Source: M55B112 sp040903745 (GTDB lineage: Bacteria; Bacteroidota; Bacteroidia; Bacteroidales; GCA-2748055). Taken from it: a stretch of 64,000 nt of DNA. The stretch spans positions 1 to 64,000 of the forward strand of contig JBBDUV010000100.1 in assembly GCA_040903745.1 (NCBI GenBank). The letters run 5' to 3'. This document shows positions 1-11,604 of this stretch, piece by piece. Within the stretch, counting starts at the first letter, position 1, and every line of letters starts with the position of its first letter. A model generated the notes under the pieces. That model worked only from the letters and a program-made list of their open reading frames with translations. It had not been told where the DNA came from and did not search any database. The translations under genes were made by a program, and so were the position numbers.

Positions 1-3000
1 ATTACCGTAAACCATTACGGAGAATACACCCTCCGTTGGACCGAAACAAACGGCAGCTGTACCGTCACCGACGATATCACATTCACTTTCTATGAAAGTC
101 CGGACCTTCTGGATGCAGGTTCTGTTACACCAGCGTGCGATGCACTTACTGTTACCCTGGATGCCACTGAACATACATACCTTGGTGCTCCCAATGTCAA
201 CGCAGGAACACAGCAGTGGAGCGTGGTAAGCAAACCAGATGTTACTTCAACGGTTACCTTCGCTGATGACACTAATCCTAAGTCAGGTATCACCGTGAAC
301 CATTACGGAGAATACACCCTCCGATGGACAGAAACAAACGGAAACTGTTCCCTTTCTGACGATGTCACATTTACTTTCTATGAAGCACCAACTGCAAATG
401 CCGGAAGTAATGATGAGGTATCTGCCACACTCAATTACACACTGGACGCCACCCCGTTCAGTTATGCAGCTCTTCCAAACGAGAATTCAGGAACCTACAC
501 CTGGTCACTTGAATCATCTTCAACAGGTGGCACAGTAACGAATTGGGGAACCGGAGCAGATACCCCAACTCCGACGATCACGGTTGACCTTTACGGTGAT
601 TATGTATTCAGGTGGACAGAGACCAACGGCACATGCTCTGATTTTGCTGAGGTCACCATCAGGTTTGTTGAAGGAGCCAATGCAGGTCCCGATCAGGATC
701 TCTGCGATGTGCTCGCAACCACCCTTGCCGGTAACACACCAAGTACGGGACAGGGAACATGGACGCAGATCAGTGGATCAGGCACGGTTGTATTTGACGA
801 TGAAAATGATCCAACCACAGATATCTCTGCTGATGCCTATGACGAATATGTCTTGCAATGGACCTTTGATGTGGGGAGTGCCCCGGAAAATGAGGACCAG
901 GTAACAATCGACTTCAACGAGCTGCCCATAGCCACAGCACCTGCAGATTACAATGTCTGCGAGGACCTTACCATCAACCTCTCCGGTACGATCGGTGGAG
1001 GAGCATCAACCGGCACCTGGTCCGTTATAGCAAATGGATCAGGAAGCATGGGAGGCAGCACAACAGCCGCAGGAACTGTTACGGCTACCTACACCCTGGA
1101 TGCTTCCGATCCGGGCCAAACGATCACCTTCAGGCTCACCACCGACGATCCGGCCGGAGCTTGTGCAGCTCAGTTCGACGATGTGAATGTCTGGATCGAA
1201 CCGACCCCCGCTACCGAAGATATTACCGGAACAACGGATATCTGCGGGGCAGATGCAGACGATAACTATTACTATGCGCTGGATGACGGTTCGTATATCG
1301 TTTCGGGCAATGAGTATGTCTGGACAGTGCCAGCGGGTGCCACACTCAAATCAGGTGGTCAGTTAGGCGATAACTTTATTGTCCTCGCCTTCCCATCCAC
1401 AGGTACATTCATCCTGGAGGTACAGGAGAACACTACGTCACCCATTGTATGTTATGGTGAGGTGAAGACCCTGGAGATCAACGTAAGCGAGGTCCCCGTT
1501 GCCCATGCCGGCGACGACCAGACCATCTGTCAGTCCGATACCGTGATCCTCGGCGGCACAACGGGAGGCACGGACCCCAGCGCCACAGGCGGATCGGGCG
1601 ACTACAGCTACGAGTGGCTGCCCAACCTGAGCCTGGACGATAACACACTCGAGCACCCGGAAGCCACACCGATGGATACGCTGACATACCAATTAATTGT
1701 GACCGACAACGTGAGCGGATGTGAGAGCGATGCCTCCACCGTGGATATCTCCGTGAACCCGAAACCGGCTATCTACAGCGCACCCTCCTCGCAGATCATA
1801 TGCGATGGCGACCCAACTTCCTTCACCGTGAACGCTACGGGCGACTCCTACGAGTGGCAATACAGTACCGATGGAGGAACGACCTGGGATCCGGTTCCCG
1901 ATGATGCCACGTACGACGATGTAACAACCACCACGCTCATTGTGAACGCGGTGACCCTGGGTATGGACGATAACCGGTACCGGATGGTGGCACACGGAAC
2001 AGCACCCTGTCCTTCTGTAACTTCAGCAGAGGCCACACTGTCCGTACTGGAGCTGCCTTCGATCTCCGCTCAGCCTGACCCGGATGAGATATGTGAAGGC
2101 GAAAATACCTCCTTCGAAATAACAGCATCGGGTTCTTCCATTTCCTACCAGTGGTATGTCAGTACCGATGGAGGCTTCAGCTTCGATCCGTTGAGTGACG
2201 GAGGCAATAACTTCGGAGCAACCACCAACAAACTGAACATCTTTGACACCCCGGCCAGCTATGATGGAAACATCTATAAAGTACGGGTAACCAATAGCTG
2301 CACATCCGTTGAATCCAACGAAGTAGCCCTTACCGTGAACAGCAACGTGGCCATCACTGTTCAGCCGACTGATATCACGCAATGCGACGGCACAACAGCC
2401 AAATTCAGTGTCACTGTCACCGGCACGGGCCCACTTACCTATCAGTGGAGGCGTAATGGTACAAACCTGGATGATGCGGATACCGATATCTCAGGCGCTA
2501 CAACCGCCGACCTGCAGATCGACAATCTCGAGACAGCCGATGAGGGCAATTACGATGTGGTTATTACAGGACTCTGCTCCTCAACCACCTCCGATGCTGC
2601 CGTGCTGGCACTGTACGACAATGTGACGATCGATACCGAACCTGCTGATGTCAACGAGTGTGCCGGTACCACTGCATCGTTCACCGTAGCCGCCTCCGGC
2701 GAAGGACCGCTTACCTACCAGTGGTACAACACGGGTGGTGCACTGTCCGACGCCGGTGATATATCCGGCGTTACAACAGCTACCCTGCAGATCGCCAATA
2801 TCGAAGTGGCAGATGAGGATGACTATTATGTAGAGGTAGGAGGATTGTGCACAGGGGCAACCAGTGCCAATGCCACCCTTACGATCGATGAGGATGTTAC
2901 CATCGATACCGGGCCCGTAGCCGTAACCGAATGCGAGGGATCAGAAATAACCTTTACCGTAGCGGCATCAGGAACCATTACATCCTACCAGTGGAGAAAG

Positions 3001-6000
3001 GGAACAACGGACCTAAGTGATGCCGATACCGATATTTCCGGTGCAACAACGGCAACCTTAACCATCGATAACATAGAGACAGCCGATGAAGGGAACTACA
3101 ATGTGGTGATTACCGGTCCGTGTAACAGTGTGACTTCGGCAGATGCCGCGCTCAACGTAGACGACCTGCCGGTAATCACCGCACAGCCGGGCGACGTGAC
3201 ACAATGCGAAGGAACGCAGGCATTATTTGCCATCACCGCCACCGGCACCGCACCGCTCACCTACCAGTGGAGCAACAGCGGAGGCGACCTCGATGAGCTG
3301 GATGGAGATATTACCGGTTCGACCACCGCCAGCCTTACCATCGACAACATCGAAACTGCCGATGAGGATACCTATGAGGTAACCGTTACCAACCTCTGCG
3401 GAACGGCAACATCCGATGCTGTAACCCTGGCGGTGGATGACAACATTACCATTACAGCCGATCCGGCACCGGTAACACAGTGCGAGGGGACCACCGCGAC
3501 CTTCTCTGTAACCGCCACCGGAACCGGAATCAATTCATACCAGTGGAGAAAAGACGGGAACCCGATCGCCGATGGTGGCGATGTGAGCGGCACACAGACC
3601 GCAGTGCTTACCATTAACAATATCGAAACCGCCGATGAGGGGCTCTACAGTGTAACCGTTGCCGGAACATGCGATCCGGCCACCAGTGCCGATGCAGAGC
3701 TGGCGGTGGACGATAACATCGTGATCACTTCCCAACCGGCCAACGAAACTATCTGCGAGGGGCTCACCGCCACATTTAACGTGGTCCATACAGGAACCGG
3801 TCCGGTAACCTACCAGTGGCGTAAGAACGGTTTTGCATTGACAGACGGCGGCGATATCAGTGGTGCCACCACCGACGAGCTGCAGATCACCAACGCGCAG
3901 ACAGCCTACGAGGGGAACTATGATGTGATTATCACGGGGCACTGCAGCACCCTGGGAAGCAATACCGCTTCACTATCCGTTGACGACGACGTGGAAATCA
4001 TCGTTCAGCCGGTGAACTTTGCCGACTGTGAAGGCGAGACAGCCAACTTCAGTGTGCTGGCGAGTGGTACGGACCTTACCTACCAGTGGCGCAAGGACGG
4101 CGCGGACCTGTCCAATGGCGGAGATATTAACGGAGTTAACTCTACAAACCTCACCATAGCCAACATCGAGAATGCCGATGAGGGAACCTACGACGTGGTT
4201 GTTTCAGGTGCATGTGTTGGAGCGACCTCCAATGGTGTGACGCTGGATGTATACGACAACGCGGTGATCAACACCCAGCCCGATCCGGTTACCCAGTGCC
4301 AGGGAACCACAGCCACCTTTACCGTGGAGGCAGAAGGCACAGGGCTGAGCTACCAGTGGCGCAGGAACGGCACGCCGCTCAGCAACGGAGGATCGATCAG
4401 CGGAGCGCAATCATCCACCCTGACCATCCTGAACATACAGACCGCCAACGAAGGGAATTACGATGTGGTGATCACAGGTACCTGCTCGAATGTAACGAGT
4501 GACCTTGTTTCACTTAATGTAAACGATAACGTGGTCATTACCGGTCAGCCCACCAACGAAACAGAATGCGAAGGGGAGACAGGATTCTTCAATGTAACAG
4601 CCACAGGAACAGGACTCACCTACCAGTGGAGGCGCAATGGCGTTGACCTGGTCGAGGGCGGCGATATCACTGGCTCTCAATCGCCCAACCTGAGTATCGC
4701 CAACCTGGAGGTGGCCGATGAGGGTACCTACGACGTGGTGATCACCGGCGACTGCTCCGTTGCCACCAGCAACGGTGCGGTACTGGATGTACAGGAGGAT
4801 GTGACCATTACCAGTCAGCCGGTGGATGTGACCCGTTGCGAAGGCAACCCTGCCACCTTTACAGTGGTAGCAGAAGGAACAGGTCCCCTCACCTACCAGT
4901 GGTACAAAGATGCGTCACCATTGGGCAACGGAGGAGATATAAGCGGTGCAACCTCGTCATCCCTCACCGTGGCCAACATTGAACCGGCCGATGCAGGCAC
5001 CTATACCGTTCAGGTAACCGGAACCTGCAGCAACACTACCTCAGCAGGCGCACTGCTCACCGTGCAGACCAATGCAGTGATTACCGGTCAGCCAGCCGGC
5101 GACCTGCTTTGTCAGGGCGACCAGGCCAGCTTCACGGTTACTGCCACAGGCACGGGTCTGACCTACCAGTGGCGCAAGGATGGTGTAAACCTGTCAGACG
5201 CTGGTGATATAGCCGGCGCCACAACCGCCAACCTCACCATCGACAACCTGGAGCCGGGCGATGAGGCCAACTACGATGTGGTGATCACAGGAACATGCAG
5301 CAACGTGACCAGCGATGATGCCTTCCTGGATGTGCAGGACGCTATCGTGATCACGGGTCAGCCCGATCCATACACAGGATGCGACGGCACAACAGCAACC
5401 TTCACCGTTACAGCTACCGGTCCGGGCCTCACCTACCAGTGGCGCAAGGATGGTGTAGATTTGAGCGACGGAGGTGATATCTCAGGTGCAACAAGTGCTA
5501 CGTTGCAGATCGCCAATATTGAATCGACAGATGAAGGTGATTACGATGTGGTGATCACGGGAACCTGTGAGACAGTAACCTCAAATGCTGTGGCCCTGAC
5601 CATGCTCGAGAATGTAGTTATTACAGCCGAGCCGGTCGCCAGCCAGACCCTCTGTGAGGATCTGACAGCCAACTTCACGGTTACAGCCACCGGTGAGGGA
5701 CTCACCTACCAGTGGCGGAAGAACAGCGGAAACCTGACTGACGGTGGCCGGATCAGCGGAGCCACAACGGCATCGCTGGCCATTACCGACCTGACTGAAG
5801 CCGATGCCGGCAGCTACGATGTGGTGGTTACAGGTACCTGCACGGCAGAGACCAGTGCAGCGTCCGAACTGAACATCAACGTGAAACCGCAGATCACCCA
5901 GCAACCGGCCGATGATGCGATCTGCGAAAACAGCGGTACATCGTTCACAATCAACACAGGAAGCACCACGGCACCGTCCATCGCATGGCAATACGACGAT

Positions 6001-9000
6001 GGTGGCTGGAACACCATTACCACCGACGAAGGCGGTATCTTTGCCGACTGGACCACCACCACGCTCACGCTGAGCAACGTGGGAACCGGTTGGGACGGCA
6101 CACCGTTCAGGGCCATCGTAAGCAACCTCTGCGGCGACGATGCCACATCGGATGTAGCGACCCTCACTGTCGACGGTCCGCCGGTGATCCTTACCGAACC
6201 TGTTTCTGTTACCTCATGTGAAGGAACCAATGTAAGCTTCAGTCTTACCACCGATAATCTCAATTCGCCCACCTACGCGTGGTTCGAGAATGACGGCACC
6301 TCAGGATGGCAGCCCGTGGTGAACGGCGGCATCTACACCGGTGCGAACTCCACCACGCTGCAGCTCACAGGGATCGACTCGGCAATGACAGGCTACCTGT
6401 ACCGTGCAGAGGTGACCAATTTCTGTGGCGGTCCGGTTGCAACGACAGATGCAACATTGACAGTCGAAAACCCGGCGAGAATATGGACACAGCCTGCCGA
6501 AGCCTCCACCTGTGAGGGGACAGCAACGTCATTCACTGTTGCGGCCACAGGCACGACCCTCACCTACCAGTGGAAAGTGGATATGCGCGATGGAAGCGGA
6601 TACAGGAATATCGCGATCGACTCGGCAGGTGTCTATACAGGGCATGACCAGGCGACACTGCAGCTGCTCGATCCAACCAGCCGTTTCGATGGCTACCGCT
6701 ACCGCGTAGTGGTTACCAGCACGGAATGTGGCTCGGCCGTTACCTCCGACTATGCGGAGCTGACAGTGAACGAGGTGGCTGAGATCCTCACCCCACCTGA
6801 GGCGAAGATTATCTGCGAGGAGCAGGGTACCACCTTTAGTGTGAATGCCGGGGTAACCACCAATCCGACCTACACCTGGGAGGTGGATGAGAACAGCGGT
6901 ACGTTCGTCACTATCGACGGCACCACCGATCCCGCGGTGTACAGCGGGGAAAACTCCTCCGTACTGATCCTTTCAGGCGTGCCTTCAGCATACAACGGCT
7001 ACCGCTACCGCGTTACCGTGGGTAGCAGCAGCTGTCCGGATACGGAGACCTCTCCCGATGTGACGCTCACCGTGAACGAGCTTCCGGAGATCGTTGCCGA
7101 TCCGGTGAACGATACGGTATGTGCAACCGATCCGGCCAGCTTCACGGTCGATCCGGGACTGACCACCGATCCGGGATACCAGTGGCAGGTGAACAAATCG
7201 GGTGCCTGGGTGAACCTCACGGCGGCCGATGAGACATCGGGTGAGTATACCGGTGTAACAGCGCAGACACTTACCGTGCAGGCCCCGACCATCGCCTTTA
7301 ACAACTACAGGTACCGGGCAATCGTAAGCGGAGAATGTGCGCCCTCGGTTACCTCAGAGGCTGCAACACTCACGATCGATACGCGGCCGGTGATTACAGA
7401 GGATCCGGCGACGCAGACGATCTGTGAAGATGACAATGTAGAATTCTATGTGAACGCCGGCACCACCACCGAACCGGAGTACCTGTGGGAATACAGTACG
7501 GACGGGGGCGGGAGCTGGTCCGGTGCATCGGCACTGCCCGAGGTGGCTGCTGACGATGAAGCGACCCTTACCGTGGCAGCGGTGCCTTCAGCCTATACCG
7601 GCTACTGGTTCCGGGCCACCGTTTCGGGCAAGTGCACGGATCCTGTGCCTTCAGGAACTGCAGTGCTGACGGTCAATGAGAAGCCTGAAGTTATTGGGCA
7701 GCCCGGAGACACCACCGCCTGTGAGCAGGATACCGTCTGGTTCGTGGTGGATGCGGGTGTGACGACCAATCCGGGTTACACCTGGCAGTACTTCAACGGC
7801 GTGTCGTGGCTCAACCTATCCAACAACAGCACCTATGCAGGTGTGAACAGCGATACCCTGGTGGTCAGCGCTATCAGCAGCAGTTTGAACGGTGTGAAGT
7901 ACCGCGTGAGAATTGCCGGTACCTGTGCACCTGAAGTGCTCTCTGATGAGGCAACCCTCACCGTGAATGAGCGTCCGGAAGTGGTGGGTGCGCCACAGAG
8001 CATGACCACCTGCGAGGGTGATGATGCCTGGTTCGGTATTGGAACCGGTGTGACGACCGCACCGGTGGTGACCTGGGAGGTGAGTACCGATGGCGGCGGT
8101 GTTTGGACCGCGGCGACAGGTGGCATCTTCAGCACCAATGCAGCGGGCGATACGCTGATGCTAACAGCAGCCGGTGCAACCTATAATGGTGCACAGTTCA
8201 GGGCGACCGTAAGCAATTTATGTGGTCCGGATGCCACCTCGATGGTGGCGACGCTGACGCATTACGTGGCGCCTGAGATCGTGGTGCAGCCGGCAGACAG
8301 TACGGTATGTGAGATGCAGAACGTCTCGTTCAGTGTGGATGTAGGGGCGACCTACGCACCTGCGATCCAGTGGTACGAGGATGACGGCAGCGGCATGACG
8401 GCGTTGAGTGACGGCGGCAGCTATATAGGAACAACAACCAATACCCTGCAGGTCTTTGGTGTGGACTCGGCGATGACCGGGTACCGGTACGAGGCGCGGG
8501 TAACCAACCTCTGTGGCGGTCCGCTCGCATCGGATGCAGCAGTGCTGACGGTACATGCCGCACCGGTGATCTGGACACAGCCGGTGGATGCGACGATCTG
8601 CGAGGGTGAGAACACAAGCTTCAGCGTGGTGGCCACGGGTGAAGCGCTAACCTATGAGTGGTTTGTGGATGATGGCCAGGGCGGCGGACCGGTACCTATT
8701 GTGAATGACGGCGTGTATGGCGGTCAGGGTACCCCTACCCTCACGCTCACTGCCCCCGACCGGAACTACCACCTCCACAGGTACTATGTAACGATCGACG
8801 GCAGTTGTCAGCCCCGCGTACAGTCGAACATCGCGTTCCTCCGTGTGGAGAACCCGCCCGAGGTCACTGTGGCGCCCGTGAACGACACGATCTGCGAGTT
8901 TAACACGGCGGAATTCAGCGTGAACGCGACCGGGGCCGGGCTCACCTACCAGTGGTATGAGAGTGAAGACGGCACGATATACAACGCGTTGAGTGACGGC

Positions 9001-11604
9001 GGCAACTATATCGGAACGAAGTCGTCTAACCTGAATATATTCAGTGTGGACCGCGGTTACGATGGTACCATGTACCGGGTGATCGTGGGAGGCACCTGTG
9101 CGCCCGACGCGGAACCGCCGGCGGTAGATCTGACGGTGAATACCACGCCGGTGATCACGGCACAGCCGGCCGATACCACGGTATGCGACAACAGTTTCGC
9201 GGCCTTCACCGTGGAGGCAGTGGGCTCGGAGCTCACCTACCAGTGGAGGGTGAACAAGAAAACGGGTGTGTTCGTGGATATTGCCAGTGATGATACGGAC
9301 TATGAAGGGGCGCAAACCGATTCACTGACGAAGGTCAACGCCCTCTTTGCCGAGAACGGCTACACCTACCGTGCGGTGGTATCGGGCTATTGCAGTCCGC
9401 CGGCACAATCGAACCCTGTACTCATGAATGTCAATACACCTCCGGGTATCACGGCAGAGCCGGCAGATCGCGCGGTGTGTGAAGGAGGTGCCCTGCAGTT
9501 CTCAGCATCGGCGGTGGGTCCCGACCTGATGTACCAGTGGATGGTGAATGAGGGTGCCGGATGGGATCCGGTGGTGGATGACGGCGTGGTGTACAGCGGT
9601 GCGAACAGCGATCAGCTGACCCTGCTCACCACCAGTGTGTCGATGGATGGCAACCTGTACAGGCTCGATGTGAGCAGCAGTTGTGAGCCGGTATCATCGG
9701 TTCCTGTGGTGCTGACAGTCTGGGAGAATCCGGAAGCCAATATCACAGGCGATCTGGCGAATTTCCCGAAACTGTGTGGTGGCGAGACGTTGTTACTGGA
9801 TGGCGGTCCGGAAGGCGGATCGGGGGTATATACCACCCACAAGTGGAGCGGTGATATATTGTTCCTGGATGGTGTGACCGCGCAGACAGCCGAATTCATG
9901 ACGAACGTGAAGGGCGATTACAATATCAACTATTCGGTAACGGACAACAATGGCTGTGTGGGTCAGGCCTCCGTGGTACTGCAGAATTTCAAACCGCGTG
10001 CGCAGTTTGAAAGCGATGCGGTGCCGGCATGTGGTGATCTGCTGGTTCAGTTTACGAACCAGAGCAGCGCCGATGTGGTTGACTTCGCCTGGGACTTCGA
10101 CAACGGTGCGTTCAGCAGTGAGGAGAACCCGAGTGCCTTCTTTGATAATTTCGATCCCTCGGGTGTAGTGGCTTACTATAATGTAACGCTAACGGCTACC
10201 GATGCGGAGGGATGTGAGGATGTGTCGCAAACCATTATAACAGTCTACCCGAAGGTTGATCCGACGATTACGGCAGAACCTTTGAGTGGGTGTCAGCCCC
10301 TCGAGGTAAGCTTCCGGACCCAGTCGGGTGCTGCGGGTTACTTCTGGAATTTCGGCGACGGTACGCAAGAGAACGGCAGGTTCACGGCGACCCATTTTTA
10401 CTCGAACCTCACCTCTTCGGTGCAGACTTATGAGGCGATATTGCGGACCACCTCGGCGTATGGCTGTGAGGCATTCGACACGGTAGAGATCGTGGTGGAT
10501 CCGATTCCGCAGCCGCAGTTCACGGCGAGTCCGGGAATGATGACCTGGCCCGGGGCAGGAAATGCTGTGGTGACCTTCAATAACATGACCGAGGAAGGAC
10601 CGTGGACCTTTGTGTATGATTTCGGGGATGGCAGCGAGCTGTTCACGACGACCAGTTACGACAACGTGGTGCATGAGTTCACGGAGCCTGGGATTTACAA
10701 CGTGAAGTTGTACACCAATGTGGGACCGTGTCTCGACAGTGCGATGCAGGTGGTAACGATTAATCCGCGCAGGCCCGAGGCGGCGTTCACGTCGATCACC
10801 GAGGGTTGTCACCCGCTCGAGGTAAACTTTACCAACAACTCGCAGTGGGCCGACAGTTACCTGTGGCAGTTTGGCGACGGATCGATCTCGCGTGAGGAGA
10901 ACCCGACGCACGTGTTCTACCAGCCGGGAGAATTTACCGTGCGGCTCGTGGCGAGTGGTGGCGGTGGAAACAGCGATCCCGCGTCACAGGTAATCGATGT
11001 CTTCGCGACGCCGCAGGTATTCTTCAATTACGCGCCCGATTCGGTGTTCGTGAATGACAAGCCGGTGCGGTTCTTCAACCTGTCGAACTATGCAGTGGAG
11101 TACCTGTGGGACTTCGGCGATGTGAGTGAGTTCGACGATGAGGTTGATCCGAAGAACACCTCGACCGAGGCTGATCCGACGCACATCTATATGTATGAAG
11201 GATGGAAGGATGTGAAGCTGATTGGCCGCAATGAGAGTTGTGTTGACAGTCTGCTGATACCGATGGCTGTGAAGGTGATTCCCGCGGGTGAATTGCAGTT
11301 CCCGAACATTTTCAGACCGGGTGATTCGCCGATGAGTGGTGTGAATCCGAATGAGCTGACCGATGACCAGCGGAACACGATCTTCTTCCCGGGTGTGAAC
11401 AAGCAGGTACAGGAGTACCACCTGTTTATCTACAACCGGTGGGGCAACCTGATCTTCCGGAGCGATGATATCAACGTGGGCTGGGACGGCTTTATCAATG
11501 GCCAGAAGGCAGCGCAGGGGGTTTACATCTGGAAGGTAACCGGCATCTACAGCAACGGCTCACCGTTCACTGATGCCGGGGATGTAACGCTGGTGTGGCA
11601 GTAG
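1..11604 (+). CDS. Giant Ig/PKD-repeat surface adhesin, type IX secreted (5' end outside window)
   Basis: Frame 1 is open from the first base, so the gene starts left of the window; 3867 residues are visible. The first part has repeats built around EYTLRWTETNG. Then come about 28 immunoglobulin-like repeats, each with a Cys-Glu/Asp-Gly strand, a YQW core and a late Cys. Two are long, 13 are short (about 85 residues, roughly nt 2340-5880), then 13 are long (about 100 residues, to nt 9720). Five PKD-like domains (WDFG, FGDG motifs) follow. Residues from about 3761 form a gliding-motility C-terminal (CHU_C) domain with YNRWGNLIF and GWDG. In this family that domain directs export through the type IX system and usually pairs with a PorP/SprF protein, here at 20341. 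An adhesive cell-surface role is inferred. Confidence 0.93.
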   Translation: MTVNHYGEYTLRWTETNGSCTVTDDITFTFYESPDLLDAGSVTPACDALTVTLDATEHTYLGAPNVNAGTQQWSVVSKPDVTSTVTFADDTNPKSGITVNHYGEYTLRWTETNGNCSLSDDVTFTFYEAPTANAGSNDEVSATLNYTLDATPFSYAALPNENSGTYTWSLESSSTGGTVTNWGTGADTPTPTITVDLYGDYVFRWTETNGTCSDFAEVTIRFVEGANAGPDQDLCDVLATTLAGNTPSTGQGTWTQISGSGTVVFDDENDPTTDISADAYDEYVLQWTFDVGSAPENEDQVTIDFNELPIATAPADYNVCEDLTINLSGTIGGGASTGTWSVIANGSGSMGGSTTAAGTVTATYTLDASDPGQTITFRLTTDDPAGACAAQFDDVNVWIEPTPATEDITGTTDICGADADDNYYYALDDGSYIVSGNEYVWTVPAGATLKSGGQLGDNFIVLAFPSTGTFILEVQENTTSPIVCYGEVKTLEINVSEVPVAHAGDDQTICQSDTVILGGTTGGTDPSATGGSGDYSYEWLPNLSLDDNTLEHPEATPMDTLTYQLIVTDNVSGCESDASTVDISVNPKPAIYSAPSSQIICDGDPTSFTVNATGDSYEWQYSTDGGTTWDPVPDDATYDDVTTTTLIVNAVTLGMDDNRYRMVAHGTAPCPSVTSAEATLSVLELPSISAQPDPDEICEGENTSFEITASGSSISYQWYVSTDGGFSFDPLSDGGNNFGATTNKLNIFDTPASYDGNIYKVRVTNSCTSVESNEVALTVNSNVAITVQPTDITQCDGTTAKFSVTVTGTGPLTYQWRRNGTNLDDADTDISGATTADLQIDNLETADEGNYDVVITGLCSSTTSDAAVLALYDNVTIDTEPADVNECAGTTASFTVAASGEGPLTYQWYNTGGALSDAGDISGVTTATLQIANIEVADEDDYYVEVGGLCTGATSANATLTIDEDVTIDTGPVAVTECEGSEITFTVAASGTITSYQWRKGTTDLSDADTDISGATTATLTIDNIETADEGNYNVVITGPCNSVTSADAALNVDDLPVITAQPGDVTQCEGTQALFAITATGTAPLTYQWSNSGGDLDELDGDITGSTTASLTIDNIETADEDTYEVTVTNLCGTATSDAVTLAVDDNITITADPAPVTQCEGTTATFSVTATGTGINSYQWRKDGNPIADGGDVSGTQTAVLTINNIETADEGLYSVTVAGTCDPATSADAELAVDDNIVITSQPANETICEGLTATFNVVHTGTGPVTYQWRKNGFALTDGGDISGATTDELQITNAQTAYEGNYDVIITGHCSTLGSNTASLSVDDDVEIIVQPVNFADCEGETANFSVLASGTDLTYQWRKDGADLSNGGDINGVNSTNLTIANIENADEGTYDVVVSGACVGATSNGVTLDVYDNAVINTQPDPVTQCQGTTATFTVEAEGTGLSYQWRRNGTPLSNGGSISGAQSSTLTILNIQTANEGNYDVVITGTCSNVTSDLVSLNVNDNVVITGQPTNETECEGETGFFNVTATGTGLTYQWRRNGVDLVEGGDITGSQSPNLSIANLEVADEGTYDVVITGDCSVATSNGAVLDVQEDVTITSQPVDVTRCEGNPATFTVVAEGTGPLTYQWYKDASPLGNGGDISGATSSSLTVANIEPADAGTYTVQVTGTCSNTTSAGALLTVQTNAVITGQPAGDLLCQGDQASFTVTATGTGLTYQWRKDGVNLSDAGDIAGATTANLTIDNLEPGDEANYDVVITGTCSNVTSDDAFLDVQDAIVITGQPDPYTGCDGTTATFTVTATGPGLTYQWRKDGVDLSDGGDISGATSATLQIANIESTDEGDYDVVITGTCETVTSNAVALTMLENVVITAEPVASQTLCEDLTANFTVTATGEGLTYQWRKNSGNLTDGGRISGATTASLAITDLTEADAGSYDVVVTGTCTAETSAASELNINVKPQITQQPADDAICENSGTSFTINTGSTTAPSIAWQYDDGGWNTITTDEGGIFADWTTTTLTLSNVGTGWDGTPFRAIVSNLCGDDATSDVATLTVDGPPVILTEPVSVTSCEGTNVSFSLTTDNLNSPTYAWFENDGTSGWQPVVNGGIYTGANSTTLQLTGIDSAMTGYLYRAEVTNFCGGPVATTDATLTVENPARIWTQPAEASTCEGTATSFTVAATGTTLTYQWKVDMRDGSGYRNIAIDSAGVYTGHDQATLQLLDPTSRFDGYRYRVVVTSTECGSAVTSDYAELTVNEVAEILTPPEAKIICEEQGTTFSVNAGVTTNPTYTWEVDENSGTFVTIDGTTDPAVYSGENSSVLILSGVPSAYNGYRYRVTVGSSSCPDTETSPDVTLTVNELPEIVADPVNDTVCATDPASFTVDPGLTTDPGYQWQVNKSGAWVNLTAADETSGEYTGVTAQTLTVQAPTIAFNNYRYRAIVSGECAPSVTSEAATLTIDTRPVITEDPATQTICEDDNVEFYVNAGTTTEPEYLWEYSTDGGGSWSGASALPEVAADDEATLTVAAVPSAYTGYWFRATVSGKCTDPVPSGTAVLTVNEKPEVIGQPGDTTACEQDTVWFVVDAGVTTNPGYTWQYFNGVSWLNLSNNSTYAGVNSDTLVVSAISSSLNGVKYRVRIAGTCAPEVLSDEATLTVNERPEVVGAPQSMTTCEGDDAWFGIGTGVTTAPVVTWEVSTDGGGVWTAATGGIFSTNAAGDTLMLTAAGATYNGAQFRATVSNLCGPDATSMVATLTHYVAPEIVVQPADSTVCEMQNVSFSVDVGATYAPAIQWYEDDGSGMTALSDGGSYIGTTTNTLQVFGVDSAMTGYRYEARVTNLCGGPLASDAAVLTVHAAPVIWTQPVDATICEGENTSFSVVATGEALTYEWFVDDGQGGGPVPIVNDGVYGGQGTPTLTLTAPDRNYHLHRYYVTIDGSCQPRVQSNIAFLRVENPPEVTVAPVNDTICEFNTAEFSVNATGAGLTYQWYESEDGTIYNALSDGGNYIGTKSSNLNIFSVDRGYDGTMYRVIVGGTCAPDAEPPAVDLTVNTTPVITAQPADTTVCDNSFAAFTVEAVGSELTYQWRVNKKTGVFVDIASDDTDYEGAQTDSLTKVNALFAENGYTYRAVVSGYCSPPAQSNPVLMNVNTPPGITAEPADRAVCEGGALQFSASAVGPDLMYQWMVNEGAGWDPVVDDGVVYSGANSDQLTLLTTSVSMDGNLYRLDVSSSCEPVSSVPVVLTVWENPEANITGDLANFPKLCGGETLLLDGGPEGGSGVYTTHKWSGDILFLDGVTAQTAEFMTNVKGDYNINYSVTDNNGCVGQASVVLQNFKPRAQFESDAVPACGDLLVQFTNQSSADVVDFAWDFDNGAFSSEENPSAFFDNFDPSGVVAYYNVTLTATDAEGCEDVSQTIITVYPKVDPTITAEPLSGCQPLEVSFRTQSGAAGYFWNFGDGTQENGRFTATHFYSNLTSSVQTYEAILRTTSAYGCEAFDTVEIVVDPIPQPQFTASPGMMTWPGAGNAVVTFNNMTEEGPWTFVYDFGDGSELFTTTSYDNVVHEFTEPGIYNVKLYTNVGPCLDSAMQVVTINPRRPEAAFTSITEGCHPLEVNFTNNSQWADSYLWQFGDGSISREENPTHVFYQPGEFTVRLVASGGGGNSDPASQVIDVFATPQVFFNYAPDSVFVNDKPVRFFNLSNYAVEYLWDFGDVSEFDDEVDPKNTSTEADPTHIYMYEGWKDVKLIGRNESCVDSLLIPMAVKVIPAGELQFPNIFRPGDSPMSGVNPNELTDDQRNTIFFPGVNKQVQEYHLFIYNRWGNLIFRSDDINVGWDGFINGQKAAQGVYIWKVTGIYSNGSPFTDAGDVTLVWQ

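Noticed and set aside
8647..9315. Long open frames antisense to the adhesin (for example 222 residues here and 240 residues at 10189-10911)
   Set aside because: They mirror the repeat structure and codon bias of the sense gene and encode nothing with a recognisable fold.
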